Below are positions 35,601 through 45,299 of a stretch of DNA of 64,000 nt, piece by piece. A program made the position numbers and the translations under genes. This DNA comes from Ammoniphilus sp. CFH 90114. GTDB lineage: Bacteria; Bacillota; Bacilli; Aneurinibacillales; RAOX-1. The notes under the pieces are model-generated. The model was given only the letters and a program-made list of their open reading frames with translations. It did no database searches and was not told the DNA's origin. How positions within the stretch are numbered: the stretch's first letter is position 1; every line of letters begins with the position of its first letter. Location of the stretch: the NCBI RefSeq assembly GCF_004123195.1, contig NZ_SDLI01000011.1:62001-126000 (forward strand). The letters are read 5' to 3'.

Positions 35601-37199
35601 CTACCTCTCATACCTAACCTTACCACCTACAATCGTCATCACGACTTTCGTAGAAAGCAGCTCATCAGGGTGGGACGTAAAGATGTCCTTCGAATACACC
35701 GTCATATCCGCCCACTTCCCTCTTGTGATCGTTCCTTTCACCGTCTCCTCATTGGTAGCGTAAGCACCACCCACCGTAAACAGTGTCACAGCCTCCTCAA
35801 TCGTTAACTTCTCGCTCGGGTTCCAGCCTGGATGGTCTTCACCTGGGGCCTTACGGGTCACCGCTGCGTGAAGGCCTAGTAGAGGGTCTAGCGGCTCGAC
35901 AGGAGCATCCGATCCTCCTGCACAGATGATCCCAGCTTCCATCATCGTCTTCCACACATAAGAATAATGAGCCCTTTCTTCTCCCAAACGATCATATAGC
36001 CATGGGAAATCCCCTGGTACAAAACGAGGTTGAAGGTCAGCCATTCGGCTTGGGTGCTTTAATCGCTCCAACAAATCGGGTCGTATTACGGAAGTATGAA
36101 TCAGTCGATCACGATACGCAACAGGCGCGAACTGATCGAGTCCATCAAGTGTTATTTCTAATGCCTTATCACCAATGACATGGACAGCAATCGGCATTTG
36201 GTGCTCCCTCGCCCCACGAATAATTTCGGTTAAAGCCTCAGGATCATGGACAGGATAACCTACCATGTTGGGGTCATCTTGATATGGAACAGACATATAA
36301 GCGGTTCTTCGCCCTAGTGCACCATCCGCAAAAATCTTTAGCGCACCTATCTGTAAATAGGGGCTTCCATACCCTGTGTACATTCCTGCTTCCTTCAATG
36401 CTTTCAAGTAAGGATAATAGATAAGGAGATTCGTCCTTAATCCGACTCCCTCTTGATGAATAAGCTCATCATATATTCGGTAAGTCTGCTCAAAACCACC
36501 TAAGTAACGTAGATCCTCTGTATGCACACTAGTTAATCCTAGCTCTAAGGACAGCTCCATGGCTTGTTTAACAGCCTGCTTTAATTGGTCATAACTTGTT
36601 TCTGGGATGTATTTTCTAATTAATTGTGACGCCGTCTCTAAAAACAAGCCCGTCGGTTTACCTGTTTGCGAGTCCACCACAATCTCTCCACCGGAAGGCA
36701 CCTCTATGCCTGGATGATAATGACTGATCTCTAAAGCCCTATGGTTTACTAGAAAAGCATGACCACAAACGCGTGTCAAGAAAAGAGGACGTCCCAAGGA
36801 AGCGGCATCTAATTCTTCTATGGTTGGCAAACCACTTCCATCCTTAAAAAGATTCTCATCCCAGCCCCTGCCTATCACCCACTCATCAAGAGGAGTTTGT
36901 TCAGCCTTTTGTCTAACGGAAGCCAACAGTTCAGCTTTTGACCCAAACCCGGACAGGTCCAAGTGAAGCAGCTTCAAGCCAATACTAGAAATATGCAAGT
37001 GACTATCAATCAAACCGGGCGTAACCGGGTGATTAAGCAAGTCGATGGTTACGGCATTAGGACTTCCCCACTGAAGCAGCATGTCCTTTGTACTGCCAAG
37101 GTCAATAATGCGCTCATCCCTCACAACTACAGCTTCGACTAAAGGAAGATTCGGATCTTGCGTATAAATTTTTCCGTTTATAAAAATGGTTACAGCCAC
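35601..37199 (-). CDS. Amidohydrolase of the YtcJ/amidohydrolase-3 family
   Basis: The 532-residue protein has the metal-dependent hydrolase pattern: HLHISSIG (metal His pair), the domain core GRGWDENLF, and GGSDAPVEPLDPLLGLHAAV with the catalytic Asp. Members cleave N-acyl or N-formyl amides and related bonds, probably in the cytoplasm since no signal peptide is present. It starts with GTG and follows the dipeptide-transporter ATPase gene by 20 bp as the last gene of that operon, so an imported N-substituted peptide or amide may be its substrate (inference). Confidence 0.88.
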   Translation of the reverse strand: MAVTIFINGKIYTQDPNLPLVEAVVVRDERIIDLGSTKDMLLQWGSPNAVTIDLLNHPVTPGLIDSHLHISSIGLKLLHLDLSGFGSKAELLASVRQKAEQTPLDEWVIGRGWDENLFKDGSGLPTIEELDAASLGRPLFLTRVCGHAFLVNHRALEISHYHPGIEVPSGGEIVVDSQTGKPTGLFLETASQLIRKYIPETSYDQLKQAVKQAMELSLELGLTSVHTEDLRYLGGFEQTYRIYDELIHQEGVGLRTNLLIYYPYLKALKEAGMYTGYGSPYLQIGALKIFADGALGRRTAYMSVPYQDDPNMVGYPVHDPEALTEIIRGAREHQMPIAVHVIGDKALEITLDGLDQFAPVAYRDRLIHTSVIRPDLLERLKHPSRMADLQPRFVPGDFPWLYDRLGEERAHYSYVWKTMMEAGIICAGGSDAPVEPLDPLLGLHAAVTRKAPGEDHPGWNPSEKLTIEEAVTLFTVGGAYATNEETVKGTITRGKWADMTVYSKDIFTSHPDELLSTKVVMTIVGGKVRYER

Positions 37200-37218
37200 C
37201 TTCTATCCCTCGCTTCCA

Positions 37219-38190
37219 TTATTTATAAAGATGACAGGCTACTTGATAGTCCTCACTCACATACTCTAATTCAGGTCTTACACTCTTGCATACTTCCAGC
37301 ACTTTTGGACAGCGAGGAGCAAAGGCACATCCAGCGGGAGGGTTGGCTGGTGATGGCACATCCCCACTCAAGATGATTCGCTCCTTCTTTTCCAACGGAT
37401 TGGCTACCGGCACAGCCGATAATAAAGCTTGCGTATAAGGATGAAGCGGTTCTGAATACATGTTTTCAGTCGGTCCCATTTCCACCATACGACCCAAATA
37501 CATGACGCCTACGCGGTTGCTAATATGTCGGACGACGGAGAGATCATGAGAAATAAAGATATAGGTCAATTCAAATTGCTCTTGCAGATCCTGGAGTAAA
37601 TTCAAAATTTGCGACTGAATGGAAACATCAAGCGCGGATACCGGCTCATCAGCGATAATCAGCTTAGGCCGCAAGACGAGTGAACGGGCAATCCCAATCC
37701 GTTGACGCTGACCTCCGGAGAATTCATGAGGATATCGCTCCGCTTGCTCTGGGCGCAATCCGCAAACCTGCAAGATTTGGTAGACCTTTTCTTCCACATT
37801 CTCCTTCGTTGCAAGATGATGCGCCAGTAGCGGTTCTGCGATAATATCCTTTATTTTCAAACGAGGATTCAAGGAAGCAAATGGGTCTTGAAAAACCATT
37901 TGTATTTCCTTGCGCATCCGCCTCATTTCTTCCCTAGAAAGCAACCTGAGGTCCTTGCCTTCAAACAGGATTTGTCCTTCTGTTGGCTCCAAGAGGCGAA
38001 GAATGGTGCGCCCTGCCGTTGACTTCCCGCATCCTGATTCCCCTACGATTCCCAGCGTTTCCCCGCGCTTCACATGAAAGGAGACATCATCGACGGCCTT
38101 GACATAACCCGTCACCTTATTCAATAGGCCCCCGCGAAGTTCAAAATACTTTTTTAAATGATTAACTTCCAGTAGCGTGGAGCTCTGCAT
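37219..38190 (-). CDS. Oligo/dipeptide ABC transporter ATPase (DppF/OppF type)
   Basis: This protein of about 323 residues has Walker [11 protein letters not shown]-loop [10 protein letters not shown], signature [14 protein letters not shown], Walker [13 protein letters not shown], and the C-terminal oligopeptide ATPase extension with a cysteine cluster ([14 protein letters not shown]). The ATG at 38190 follows GAAGGAGGG. The gene overlaps the 3' end of the partner ATPase gene by 29 bp. Confidence 0.92.
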   Translation of the reverse strand: MQSSTLLEVNHLKKYFELRGGLLNKVTGYVKAVDDVSFHVKRGETLGIVGESGCGKSTAGRTILRLLEPTEGQILFEGKDLRLLSREEMRRMRKEIQMVFQDPFASLNPRLKIKDIIAEPLLAHHLATKENVEEKVYQILQVCGLRPEQAERYPHEFSGGQRQRIGIARSLVLRPKLIIADEPVSALDVSIQSQILNLLQDLQEQFELTYIFISHDLSVVRHISNRVGVMYLGRMVEMGPTENMYSEPLHPYTQALLSAVPVANPLEKKERIILSGDVPSPANPPAGCAFAPRCPKVLEVCKSVRPELEYVSEDYQVACHLYK

Positions 38191-39169
38191 CGGATTTTCC
38201 CTCCTTCTCATACAACCAACAACGGCACTGATGGCCTTCTTCTACATACACGAGGCTTGGTGGAGCCGTCTTGCACTTGTCGACGGCCTCCGAGCAGCGT
38301 GGATAGAAACGACAGCCTTGAGGCATCTGCGTAAGGGCTGGAACTTGACCAGGGATCGGAGTCAATCTCTCCTTCTTTTGATCTAGTTGAGGGATCGACT
38401 GCATCAATCCTCGTGTATAAGGATGTTTAGGACGAGTAAATAAGCTGACCACATCCGTTTCTTCCACCACCTGCCCGGCATACATCACAAGAACTCGATC
38501 ACACATTTCGGCCACTACGCCTAGGTCGTGCGTGATCAAGAGAATCGATGTCCCCGTTTCTTCCTTCATTCTGCGAATCAGATCCAGAATTTGAGCTTGT
38601 ATGGTCACGTCGAGCGCGGTTGTAGGTTCATCCGCAATCACAAGCTTCGGCTGGCATAATAAGGCCATTGCAATCATAATCCGCTGTCTCATCCCACCGG
38701 AGAGTTGATGCGGATAATCTTTCATGATCTCCTTCGGCCTTGGAATGCCCACTTTCACTAACATCTCTATAGCAAGAGCCTCAGCTTCTTTCTTGCTCAT
38801 CTTTCGATGTAATAAAACCGCTTCCGCCAGCTGTCTGCCAATCGTAAAAACGGGATTCAAAGAGGTCATAGGCTCCTGAAATATCATCGATATTTCATTT
38901 CCGCGCAGATTACGAATTTCTTTATCGGACATTTTCAGTACATTCTTCTGATCAAAGGCAATATCGCCTTCTACAGTACATGTTGGCTCGCCTGGCAGAA
39001 GACGCATGATAGAAAGGGAGGTAATCGATTTTCCACATCCTGATTCTCCCACTAGTCCTAGAGTTTCTCCTTCACGCAGATGAAAAGAAATGCCGGACAC
39101 CGCTGTAACTGAACTTTCTTCTGTACGAAAGGAAATTTTCAAGTCATTGACTTCAAGCAGCTTCTTCAT
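38162..39169 (-). CDS. Oligo/dipeptide ABC transporter ATPase (DppD/OppD type)
   Basis: The 335-residue protein has Walker [19 protein letters not shown], signature [15 protein letters not shown] and Walker [13 protein letters not shown], plus the [14 protein letters not shown] iron-sulfur-type cysteine tail common to the OppD family. The ATG at 39169, nine bases inside a GTG alternative, is preferred because AGAGGTGG is placed before it. It forms the heterodimeric motor with the DppF-type subunit. Confidence 0.92.
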   Translation of the reverse strand: MKKLLEVNDLKISFRTEESSVTAVSGISFHLREGETLGLVGESGCGKSITSLSIMRLLPGEPTCTVEGDIAFDQKNVLKMSDKEIRNLRGNEISMIFQEPMTSLNPVFTIGRQLAEAVLLHRKMSKKEAEALAIEMLVKVGIPRPKEIMKDYPHQLSGGMRQRIMIAMALLCQPKLVIADEPTTALDVTIQAQILDLIRRMKEETGTSILLITHDLGVVAEMCDRVLVMYAGQVVEETDVVSLFTRPKHPYTRGLMQSIPQLDQKKERLTPIPGQVPALTQMPQGCRFYPRCSEAVDKCKTAPPSLVYVEEGHQCRCWLYEKEGKSDAELHATGS

Positions 39170-39180
39170 TCTTTCCACCT

Positions 39181-40086
39181 CTAATCCTTAATTCTTGTAT
39201 CCAGCGCATCCCTTACCGCATCTCCCAGCAAGTTAAAGGCCAAGCATGTAATTAATATGGCTAAACCCGGGAAGATGGCAATATGAGGCGAGGTCGTCAT
39301 ATACTGTCGTCCAGCGCTGAGCATGGTGCCCCATTCTGGCGTCGGTGGTTGAGCTCCCATTCCAAGAAAGGATAGAGAAGCAGCAATTAAGATTGCTGTA
39401 CCAATCCGCATGGTGAAGTAAACCATCACGATAGATAAGGTACCAGGAAAGATATGTTTCCAAATAATCGAGCGATCACGAATTCCCATTGCGCGTGCCG
39501 CTTCGATGTATGTCATATTTTTCAAAGATAACGTATTTCCTCTGACAATCCTTGTGAAAATAGGAATGGTAAAGATTCCTACCGCGATAATAACGTTCGT
39601 CATCCCAGGTCCAAGAAGAGCAATGATTGCAATTGCTAACAGGATTCCTGGAAAAGCAAACAACACGTCGCATGCCCGCATTACCATGGAATCATACCAT
39701 CCTCCATAATAGCCCGCACTTAGACCAAAGAACGTTCCAATGACAGCTCCGCCTAATACAGACAAAAGCCCAACCGCCATCGAGATTCGAATCCCATGGA
39801 GCAGACGGCTAAATACGTCTCGGCCAAACTCATCCGTCCCTGCCCAATGCTCTACCGTAGGGGATAATAAAATTTTATCGTAATCAGGCTCTGTCGGATC
39901 ATAAGGGGCAATGAATGGCCCAACGACAGCAAGGATCATCAATGATAGAACAATGAACAACGAGATCATGCCAATACGTTGCTTAGAAAACCTCCTCATG
40001 AAGCGACGCATAGGAGATTCCTTCGATGTCCCTCCTATGGAAGGAGAGTTTATCGGTGCATCGGTCGTCATCTCTACTTGAGACAT
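39181..40086 (-). CDS. Dipeptide ABC transporter permease (DppC type)
   Basis: The protein has about 301 residues, with a DppC/OppC N-terminal segment, about six membrane helices and the EAA motif around EAARAMGIRDRSIIWKHIFP. GTDEFGRDVFSRLLHGIRIS is a family hallmark. The ATG at 40086 has AAAGGAG upstream. The gene is 11 bp before the DppD-type gene. Confidence 0.92.
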   Translation of the reverse strand: MSQVEMTTDAPINSPSIGGTSKESPMRRFMRRFSKQRIGMISLFIVLSLMILAVVGPFIAPYDPTEPDYDKILLSPTVEHWAGTDEFGRDVFSRLLHGIRISMAVGLLSVLGGAVIGTFFGLSAGYYGGWYDSMVMRACDVLFAFPGILLAIAIIALLGPGMTNVIIAVGIFTIPIFTRIVRGNTLSLKNMTYIEAARAMGIRDRSIIWKHIFPGTLSIVMVYFTMRIGTAILIAASLSFLGMGAQPPTPEWGTMLSAGRQYMTTSPHIAIFPGLAILITCLAFNLLGDAVRDALDTRIKD

Positions 40087-40099
40087 ACCCCTCACTCCT

Positions 40100-41023
40100 T
40101 TAACTTTGCAGGCGAATTTGTGGGTTTAAGACGGCATAAACCACATCAACCAAGAGATTAATAAGTAAGAACTGTAAGGCGAAGAGCAACATTTCGGCTT
40201 GTATGACCGGGTAATCTCGGAACTGAACCGCTTCGATCAGCAGTCTCCCCAACCCCGGCCAAGAGAAGACCGCTTCCGTTACTACAGCTCCTCCTAATAG
40301 AAACCCAAACTGTAGTCCTGTCATCGTAACCACAGGGATCAAGGCATTCCGAAGAGCATGCGACCAAACCACAAGCCTTTCTCTTGCCCCTTTCGCTCTT
40401 GCTGTTCGAACGTAATCCTCGCGAAGCGCTTCAACCAAACTAGATCGGGTGAACCGGGCAATGACCGCCGCGACCCCAGACCCTAAGGTGATAGCAGGAA
40501 GAACCACATGCCAAAAGGAGCCTGTTCCTCCTGTAGGGAACCATCCTAACCTCACGCTAAATACTTCAATTAACATGAGACCTAGCCAAAAGGAGGGAAT
40601 CGAAATCCCAGTCACGGCTGCAAACATCGTCACTTGATCCTGCCACTTCCCTCTTTTGGTAGCTCCAATCACTCCAATTAAAACACCGGCAAAAACGGCC
40701 CATACCATACTATAAAAGGTCAGTTTCATCGTCGGCCAGAATCGTTCGGCAATCATATCTACAATAGGTTCCTGTGTTCGATAGGAATCACCGAAATCCC
40801 CTTTCAAGGCACCCGTAAGAAAGTTCCAGTATTGTTCATAAAGCGGCTTATCCAGCCCAAGCTTGATTCTCGTATTCTCCACATCTTGGTACGTGGCCTC
40901 TGTTCCAGCAACCATTCTTGCAGGATCTCCAGGAAGCATATGCAAAAACATAAAAGTGATAAAGGATACAATCAGCAAAATAGGAATCATCCCAAAGAGC
41001 CGCCTGCATATGTAAATAAACAT
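40100..41023 (-). CDS. Dipeptide ABC transporter permease (DppB type)
   Basis: The 307-residue protein has about six membrane segments, a typical N-terminus ([20 protein letters not shown]) and the EAA loop ([20 protein letters not shown]). AAGGAGGAGG stands before the ATG. With DppC it forms the translocation path for peptides delivered by the lipoprotein encoded upstream. Confidence 0.93.
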   Translation of the reverse strand: MFIYICRRLFGMIPILLIVSFITFMFLHMLPGDPARMVAGTEATYQDVENTRIKLGLDKPLYEQYWNFLTGALKGDFGDSYRTQEPIVDMIAERFWPTMKLTFYSMVWAVFAGVLIGVIGATKRGKWQDQVTMFAAVTGISIPSFWLGLMLIEVFSVRLGWFPTGGTGSFWHVVLPAITLGSGVAAVIARFTRSSLVEALREDYVRTARAKGARERLVVWSHALRNALIPVVTMTGLQFGFLLGGAVVTEAVFSWPGLGRLLIEAVQFRDYPVIQAEMLLFALQFLLINLLVDVVYAVLNPQIRLQS

Positions 41024-41043
41024 ATTCCTCCTCCTTTATTAGA

Positions 41044-41075
41044 AAAGAAGAGGTTCAAGATCTCGCTTGAACCCC
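41044..41075 (-). promoter_or_regulatory. Intercistronic hairpin between binding protein and permease genes
   Basis: GAGGTTCAAG / CTTGAACCCC form a stem between the binding-protein stop and dppB, followed on minus by TTCTTTTCT. Such partial terminators or stabilising hairpins allow more binding protein than membrane components to be made. Confidence 0.6.
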
Positions 41076-41083
41076 TGCTTGTA

Positions 41084-42679
41084 CTATTTGAATTCAACAC
41101 CCTTAACATCTAACTGAGTTCCTGGCATAACGAAGGCTCCGTCAATATTGGCTCTCTTTCCGAGGACGTTATCCACCGCAAACATGAACAACCAAGGTGC
41201 ATCTTCTACAATCGTTTTCTGAGCTTCCGCATAAGCGGCTAAACGCTCTTGTTCGTTGTTAGAGGATAGACCCAGCGCAATGTTCTTTTCTACTTCTTCG
41301 TTCGTGTAGTACCCGACGTTATAACCAGCAGGAGGGAAATTGTCCTTTGTCAACAACGGTCGCACTCCCCAATCAATTTCACCCGTAGAAGGTGACCATC
41401 CTGTTGCATAAGAAAGCATTTTACTGTCCTTCGCCTCTACATACATTTGGTTAGATAGCGTACCTTCTTCCATCGGCTGAACATTAGCATTGACTCCGAT
41501 TTGCTTCCATTGCTGCTGAATAAATTCTGCTATTTTAATTTTTTCGGTAGAATTGTCTACCCAAATCGTTGTTTCAAATCCATTCGGATGTCCCGCTTCG
41601 GCAAGCAATTGCTTTGCCTTTTCTAAGTTGAAATCATACATTTGTTGCTTTTGGAAGCCCCATATCATAGGAGATACAACGGATTGAGCTGGGGAAGCAA
41701 ACCCTCTCATAACCACCTTTACTAAAGCCTCTTTATCCACAGCATAGTTAAGCGCTTGGCGTACTAATTTATCATCAAACGGTTCCTTCGTGACGTTAAA
41801 AGCTACATATCTACTAAATAAAGACGGTGACTTCTCGACGATGATATTGTTGTCCCCTTTAACCGCTTCTGTTTGCTCTGGTGGCAACGGATAAACAAAA
41901 TGAGCTTCTCCCGTTTTTAGCATGGCTACTCTTGAAGCCGCTTCTGGAACCGGCTTGAATACAATGCGATCTACCTTAGCTGCGTTGGCTGCGTCCCAGT
42001 ATCCGTCAAACTTCTCAACGATTGTATGTTGAGCATCTTTCCACTCTACAAATTTGTATCGACCTGTACCTACGGGTGCACGATTAAGTCCCTTGTTATT
42101 TTCTGCGATGGCCTTTGGTGAAATCATCGCAGCAGATGGATGGGCAAAGGTTTGAACAATAGCAGCGAAGGGCTTGTTCAAAATGACCTTTGCAGTATAT
42201 TCATCTACCACTTCAACCGATTCAACAGCAGCAAATAAAGAGGCCCGCTTCAAGCGATTTTCTGGATTTTTTAATCTATCAATATTAGCCTTCACAGCTT
42301 CAGCATTAAAATCCGTGCCATCATGGAACTTAATGCCCTTCTTTAATTTAAATGTAAGTGACTTCGCATCTTCCCCCATCTCTGGCATGGATTCTGCTAG
42401 TACTGGATGCATCTTCATATCTCTATCAAAATCTAATAGACCTTCATACATCGTTTTAGTAATAGAATAAGAGACGTTTTCCTGAGAGTCCTGTGGATCC
42501 ATCGTGGTCGGATTGGCATCTTGTGCAACAATAAACTCACTTGGTTTAGCTGGACTAGCTGTTTCTGTCCCCCCTGTTGAGGTGTTTGCAACCGGTTCCG
42601 TTTTGGAACATCCCACTAGAAATACACTTGTTGCAACGAAACAGGCCAGAGTTCGTTTGACCCACTTGTTCTTTATCAT
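41084..42679 (-). CDS. Peptide ABC transporter substrate-binding lipoprotein (DppA-like)
   Basis: The 531-residue protein has a lipobox (FLVGCSKTEP), then the family 5 solute-binding fold with DANPTTMDPQDSQENVSY, LTFKLKKGIKFHDGTDF and FDDKLVRQALNYAVDKEALV. It captures di- or oligopeptides (or glutathione or heme in some relatives) at the membrane surface. First gene of the operon SBP-dppB-dppC-dppD-dppF-amidohydrolase. Confidence 0.93.
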   Translation of the reverse strand: MIKNKWVKRTLACFVATSVFLVGCSKTEPVANTSTGGTETASPAKPSEFIVAQDANPTTMDPQDSQENVSYSITKTMYEGLLDFDRDMKMHPVLAESMPEMGEDAKSLTFKLKKGIKFHDGTDFNAEAVKANIDRLKNPENRLKRASLFAAVESVEVVDEYTAKVILNKPFAAIVQTFAHPSAAMISPKAIAENNKGLNRAPVGTGRYKFVEWKDAQHTIVEKFDGYWDAANAAKVDRIVFKPVPEAASRVAMLKTGEAHFVYPLPPEQTEAVKGDNNIIVEKSPSLFSRYVAFNVTKEPFDDKLVRQALNYAVDKEALVKVVMRGFASPAQSVVSPMIWGFQKQQMYDFNLEKAKQLLAEAGHPNGFETTIWVDNSTEKIKIAEFIQQQWKQIGVNANVQPMEEGTLSNQMYVEAKDSKMLSYATGWSPSTGEIDWGVRPLLTKDNFPPAGYNVGYYTNEEVEKNIALGLSSNNEQERLAAYAEAQKTIVEDAPWLFMFAVDNVLGKRANIDGAFVMPGTQLDVKGVEFK

Positions 42680-42759
42680 TCATTTTCCCCCTTCTCTTAA
42701 TTTTGTAATAATTATATAAATTGTTAGCGATATCATAAACAGATAAAAAAGATAAAAAA

Positions 42760-42808
42760 AGATAAAAAGAGATTAGAAGACAAAACTCATCGGTTTTGTC
42801 CCCTAACC
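42760..42808 (-). terminator. Rho-independent terminator after the Met-rich protein gene
   Basis: A 16-position stem (42771-42786 with 42793-42808, including G-U pairs) around CGATGA is followed on the minus strand by a long T-rich run of TCTTTTTATC repeats. Confidence 0.8.
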
Positions 42809-42821
42809 TCTAGTAAATGAA

Positions 42822-44057
42822 CTACTCTTGCCCAGCAGCTCCAATGACCTTCGCTTGCTTAGCTTCCTCAGGCAGAACGATACTATCTACCTGGTTAAAG
42901 TCAGTATACGTGCCGCTCATTTTCATTTCCATTCTTTCTATCGGTTGATTTGGCATCTCAGCAAGCTCTAGGTCCATCTGCATGGAAAGCTTAGTCGGAA
43001 GCTTCGTCTCCAGATCAAACCACATGAATCCCGACATTCTCAATTCTTCTAATCCGGTTTCTTCCATCATGGCAGCTGGCATCTCTTGACCCGAGAACAA
43101 GTTGCCAGCAAGACTCAACATTTCCTGCATCGAAGTAAACCTTCCTTGCAAGGATACCTTTTGCATCTCTTTTCCATCGATAACCTCGGTTCCTAAGTCA
43201 CGATAGAAGACATATTTGTTATTCATTTGTTGGTTGTAAGCTACGCTATTTTTTTGCATCTCCATCATTTGATCAAAAGTAAACGGGAGTTCGCTGCCCA
43301 TCTTCATCCATTCTTCTTGGTTGGTTTCAGGATTCAGCATCTTCATATACATGCCGTCCTTGACGAAGTATTGCTCCATCTTCATTTCCGTTTCCCCTGT
43401 AGTAAGAGGCTGCGGCAGCTTGGAGTTGGAGACGATTCGGAAACCCTGGTCCTTCTTGAATTCCATCTCCATCTTCATTGTCATGTTGAGTGTGTTCATC
43501 GGAGGTGCTTCAGGAAGTCCTTGGCTGAGAACCATATTCATATCTTGAGTCATATTCGCTTTAAAAGAGTCTTGTTTATCCATCACTTCGGATGACTTGA
43601 TGACCCATTCGTGGGCTGTTGGATCACTCACTAAAGCCTTCTGAATCGCTGCCTTCGCTTCATCTAATGTAACCATGTCGTGCGCAAACGAAATGCCATA
43701 ATCATTTTTTAGGACTTCTGGGTTTGTTCCGAGGATTTTCGCAATAATAATATAGGCTTCATTGGCTTTTAGTGAATTTTCTAATCGAACTGTTCCATCT
43801 CCGTATCCATAAATGACTTTACGCTCCTTCATGACACGAATGGCATGAGCATAAGGAGAATCTGTGGACACATCTTGAGGAAGAACGGCATTTTGATCCT
43901 GTAAAGGTAATTGAAGTTGATCAACAATAGTATGTATGAAAGCTCCTCTAGTAACGATGTCTTGTTCTGTAGAGTTTGCCGATACACTTCCTGATCCTAT
44001 GAATGTCCCTGCTAGTAGAGTCGTTGATAGGGATAAAGCAAGTAATCTTCTTTTCAT
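42822..44057 (-). CDS. Exported protein with SLH-like N-terminus and Met-rich LolA-like domain
   Basis: The 411-residue protein has a signal peptide (LLALSLSTTLLAGTFIGSGSV). Residues about 30-115 look like one or two degenerate SLH repeats (ERKVIYGYGDGTVRLENSLKANEAYIIIAKIL). Residues about 155-395 match the look of DUF6612/LolA-type beta-sheets, with striking Met content (LNMTMKMEMEF, DQMMEMQKNS). It probably sits on the wall. Its role is unknown. No enzymatic motif is seen. Confidence 0.65.
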   Translation of the reverse strand: MKRRLLALSLSTTLLAGTFIGSGSVSANSTEQDIVTRGAFIHTIVDQLQLPLQDQNAVLPQDVSTDSPYAHAIRVMKERKVIYGYGDGTVRLENSLKANEAYIIIAKILGTNPEVLKNDYGISFAHDMVTLDEAKAAIQKALVSDPTAHEWVIKSSEVMDKQDSFKANMTQDMNMVLSQGLPEAPPMNTLNMTMKMEMEFKKDQGFRIVSNSKLPQPLTTGETEMKMEQYFVKDGMYMKMLNPETNQEEWMKMGSELPFTFDQMMEMQKNSVAYNQQMNNKYVFYRDLGTEVIDGKEMQKVSLQGRFTSMQEMLSLAGNLFSGQEMPAAMMEETGLEELRMSGFMWFDLETKLPTKLSMQMDLELAEMPNQPIERMEMKMSGTYTDFNQVDSIVLPEEAKQAKVIGAAGQE

Positions 44058-44125
44058 AAAAAAAGCCTCCCGTCGTTTAGTCTTTATGTTATACGGAAGA
44101 TTTTAGGAAAAGTTTCCTTTTTAAC

Positions 44126-44178
44126 TGCAAATATCCACCCCCGGAATGCAAATATCCCCTCCCATTTTGCAAATATAG
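44126..44178. repeat. TGCAAATAT-type intergenic repeats, copy cluster 2
   Basis: Three same-direction copies of TGCAAATAT at about 30 or 20 bp spacing lie in the gap before the NERD gene. Confidence 0.7.
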
Positions 44179-44238
44179 TAAAGGAGTTCCCCTCTCTACC
44201 TCGAATTGATAAATATCACCCTAAAAGGAGGTTTATAG

Positions 44239-45186
44239 ATGATTAAAAAACGAAGAAAATACCCATTAAAACTTAAAAAAGCACATGCTCTGCTTCGACG
44301 ACTCCATCCTTTGCACCCGACTAGACTAGAGATCGAAGAGGATTTGAAAAAAAACCACGCGGGCTTCCGAGGAGAAAAAGAATTAGATTATCATCTAGGC
44401 TTTCTACCTCAAGATGACTACTTCATCTATCAAGGTCTGCAGCTTCCAGGATTCCAAATCGATTGTCTAGTCCTATGCTCCCGCTTCGCTGTTATTATTG
44501 AGAGTAAGAATTTTAGCGGCACACTCACATTCGACTCATCATCCCATCAATTTTACCGTACAAAGGATAACCAAAAAGAAGGCTTCCCCGACCCTATCCT
44601 CCAAGCAAAACGGCATAAGATCAAGCTGCAAAAGTGGCTCACTACTCATAAGCTGAAACCCCTTCCTATTCAAACCCTTATCTCCATTGCTTTTCCCACC
44701 ACCATCATCGAAACGGACAACAGCAACTACCATCTCTTCGAGACGGTCACCCACGCTGAGAGAATTCCCGATAAAATTGCAGCACTATTCAGCTTTTACC
44801 CTGAAGTTTCCCTATCTCCTTATCACCTCAAGAAATGGAACGACACCCTACTCACCGAGGACCAAGCTGAAAAATTTGATGCTCTCGCCTTCTACCAAAT
44901 CAAACCCACAGACTTTACCCAAGGTATTAGCTGTCGTACCTGCTACCACAATCCAATGAAACGCATCTATGGAAAATGGAAATGTCCCGGTTGTCAAGCT
45001 ACTTCCCGCAAGGCTCATGTCGGACCCATCCTCGATCATCTCCTCTTAGTTAATCAACTAACGAATCAAGATGCACAAAGGTTACTCCACTTTTCCACAA
45101 CCTACACGGTAAGCCGATTACTTTCCGCGATGAAACTTCCCTTTACCGGAGATAACAAAGGTAGAGTTTACTATTATCCTTACTGA
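44239..45186 (+). CDS. NERD-domain protein with C-terminal zinc-ribbon
   Basis: The 315-residue protein has a nuclease-related (NERD) domain at residues about 40-160 (GEKELDYHLGFLPQDDY, QIDCLVLCSRFAVIIESKNFSGTL), with the D-x(n)-E-x-K core of PD-(D/E)XK-like folds. A CxxC-x(n)-CxxC ribbon (CRTCYH, CPGC) lies near residue 235. It may cut or bind nucleic acid in the cytoplasm, and its biological role is undefined. AAAGGAGG precedes the ATG. It is flanked on both sides by TGCAAATAT repeat clusters. Confidence 0.88.
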   Translation: MIKKRRKYPLKLKKAHALLRRLHPLHPTRLEIEEDLKKNHAGFRGEKELDYHLGFLPQDDYFIYQGLQLPGFQIDCLVLCSRFAVIIESKNFSGTLTFDSSSHQFYRTKDNQKEGFPDPILQAKRHKIKLQKWLTTHKLKPLPIQTLISIAFPTTIIETDNSNYHLFETVTHAERIPDKIAALFSFYPEVSLSPYHLKKWNDTLLTEDQAEKFDALAFYQIKPTDFTQGISCRTCYHNPMKRIYGKWKCPGCQATSRKAHVGPILDHLLLVNQLTNQDAQRLLHFSTTYTVSRLLSAMKLPFTGDNKGRVYYYPY

Positions 45187-45189
45187 AGT

Positions 45190-45248
45190 TGATATATTTG
45201 CAAGTTTAACTTGGATATTTGCAGCTTCAGCCCGGATATTTGCAACCC
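45190..45248. repeat. TGCAAATAT-type intergenic repeats, copy cluster 3
   Basis: Three copies of ATATTTGCA (the reverse complement of the motif in cluster 2) lie at 45195-45203, 45213-45221 and 45237-45245, directly after the NERD stop codon. The two clusters therefore form opposed flanks around the gene. Confidence 0.7.
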
Positions 45249-45259
45249 ATCCTCCAAAC

Positions 45260-45291
45260 AAAAAAACCACCCCAAATCTGGGGCGGTCCAC
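45260..45291 (-). terminator. Rho-independent terminator after M20 amidohydrolase gene
   Basis: The minus strand reads ACCGCCCCA-loop-TGGGGTGGT followed by seven T. Confidence 0.85.
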
Positions 45292-45299
45292 TCAACCTA

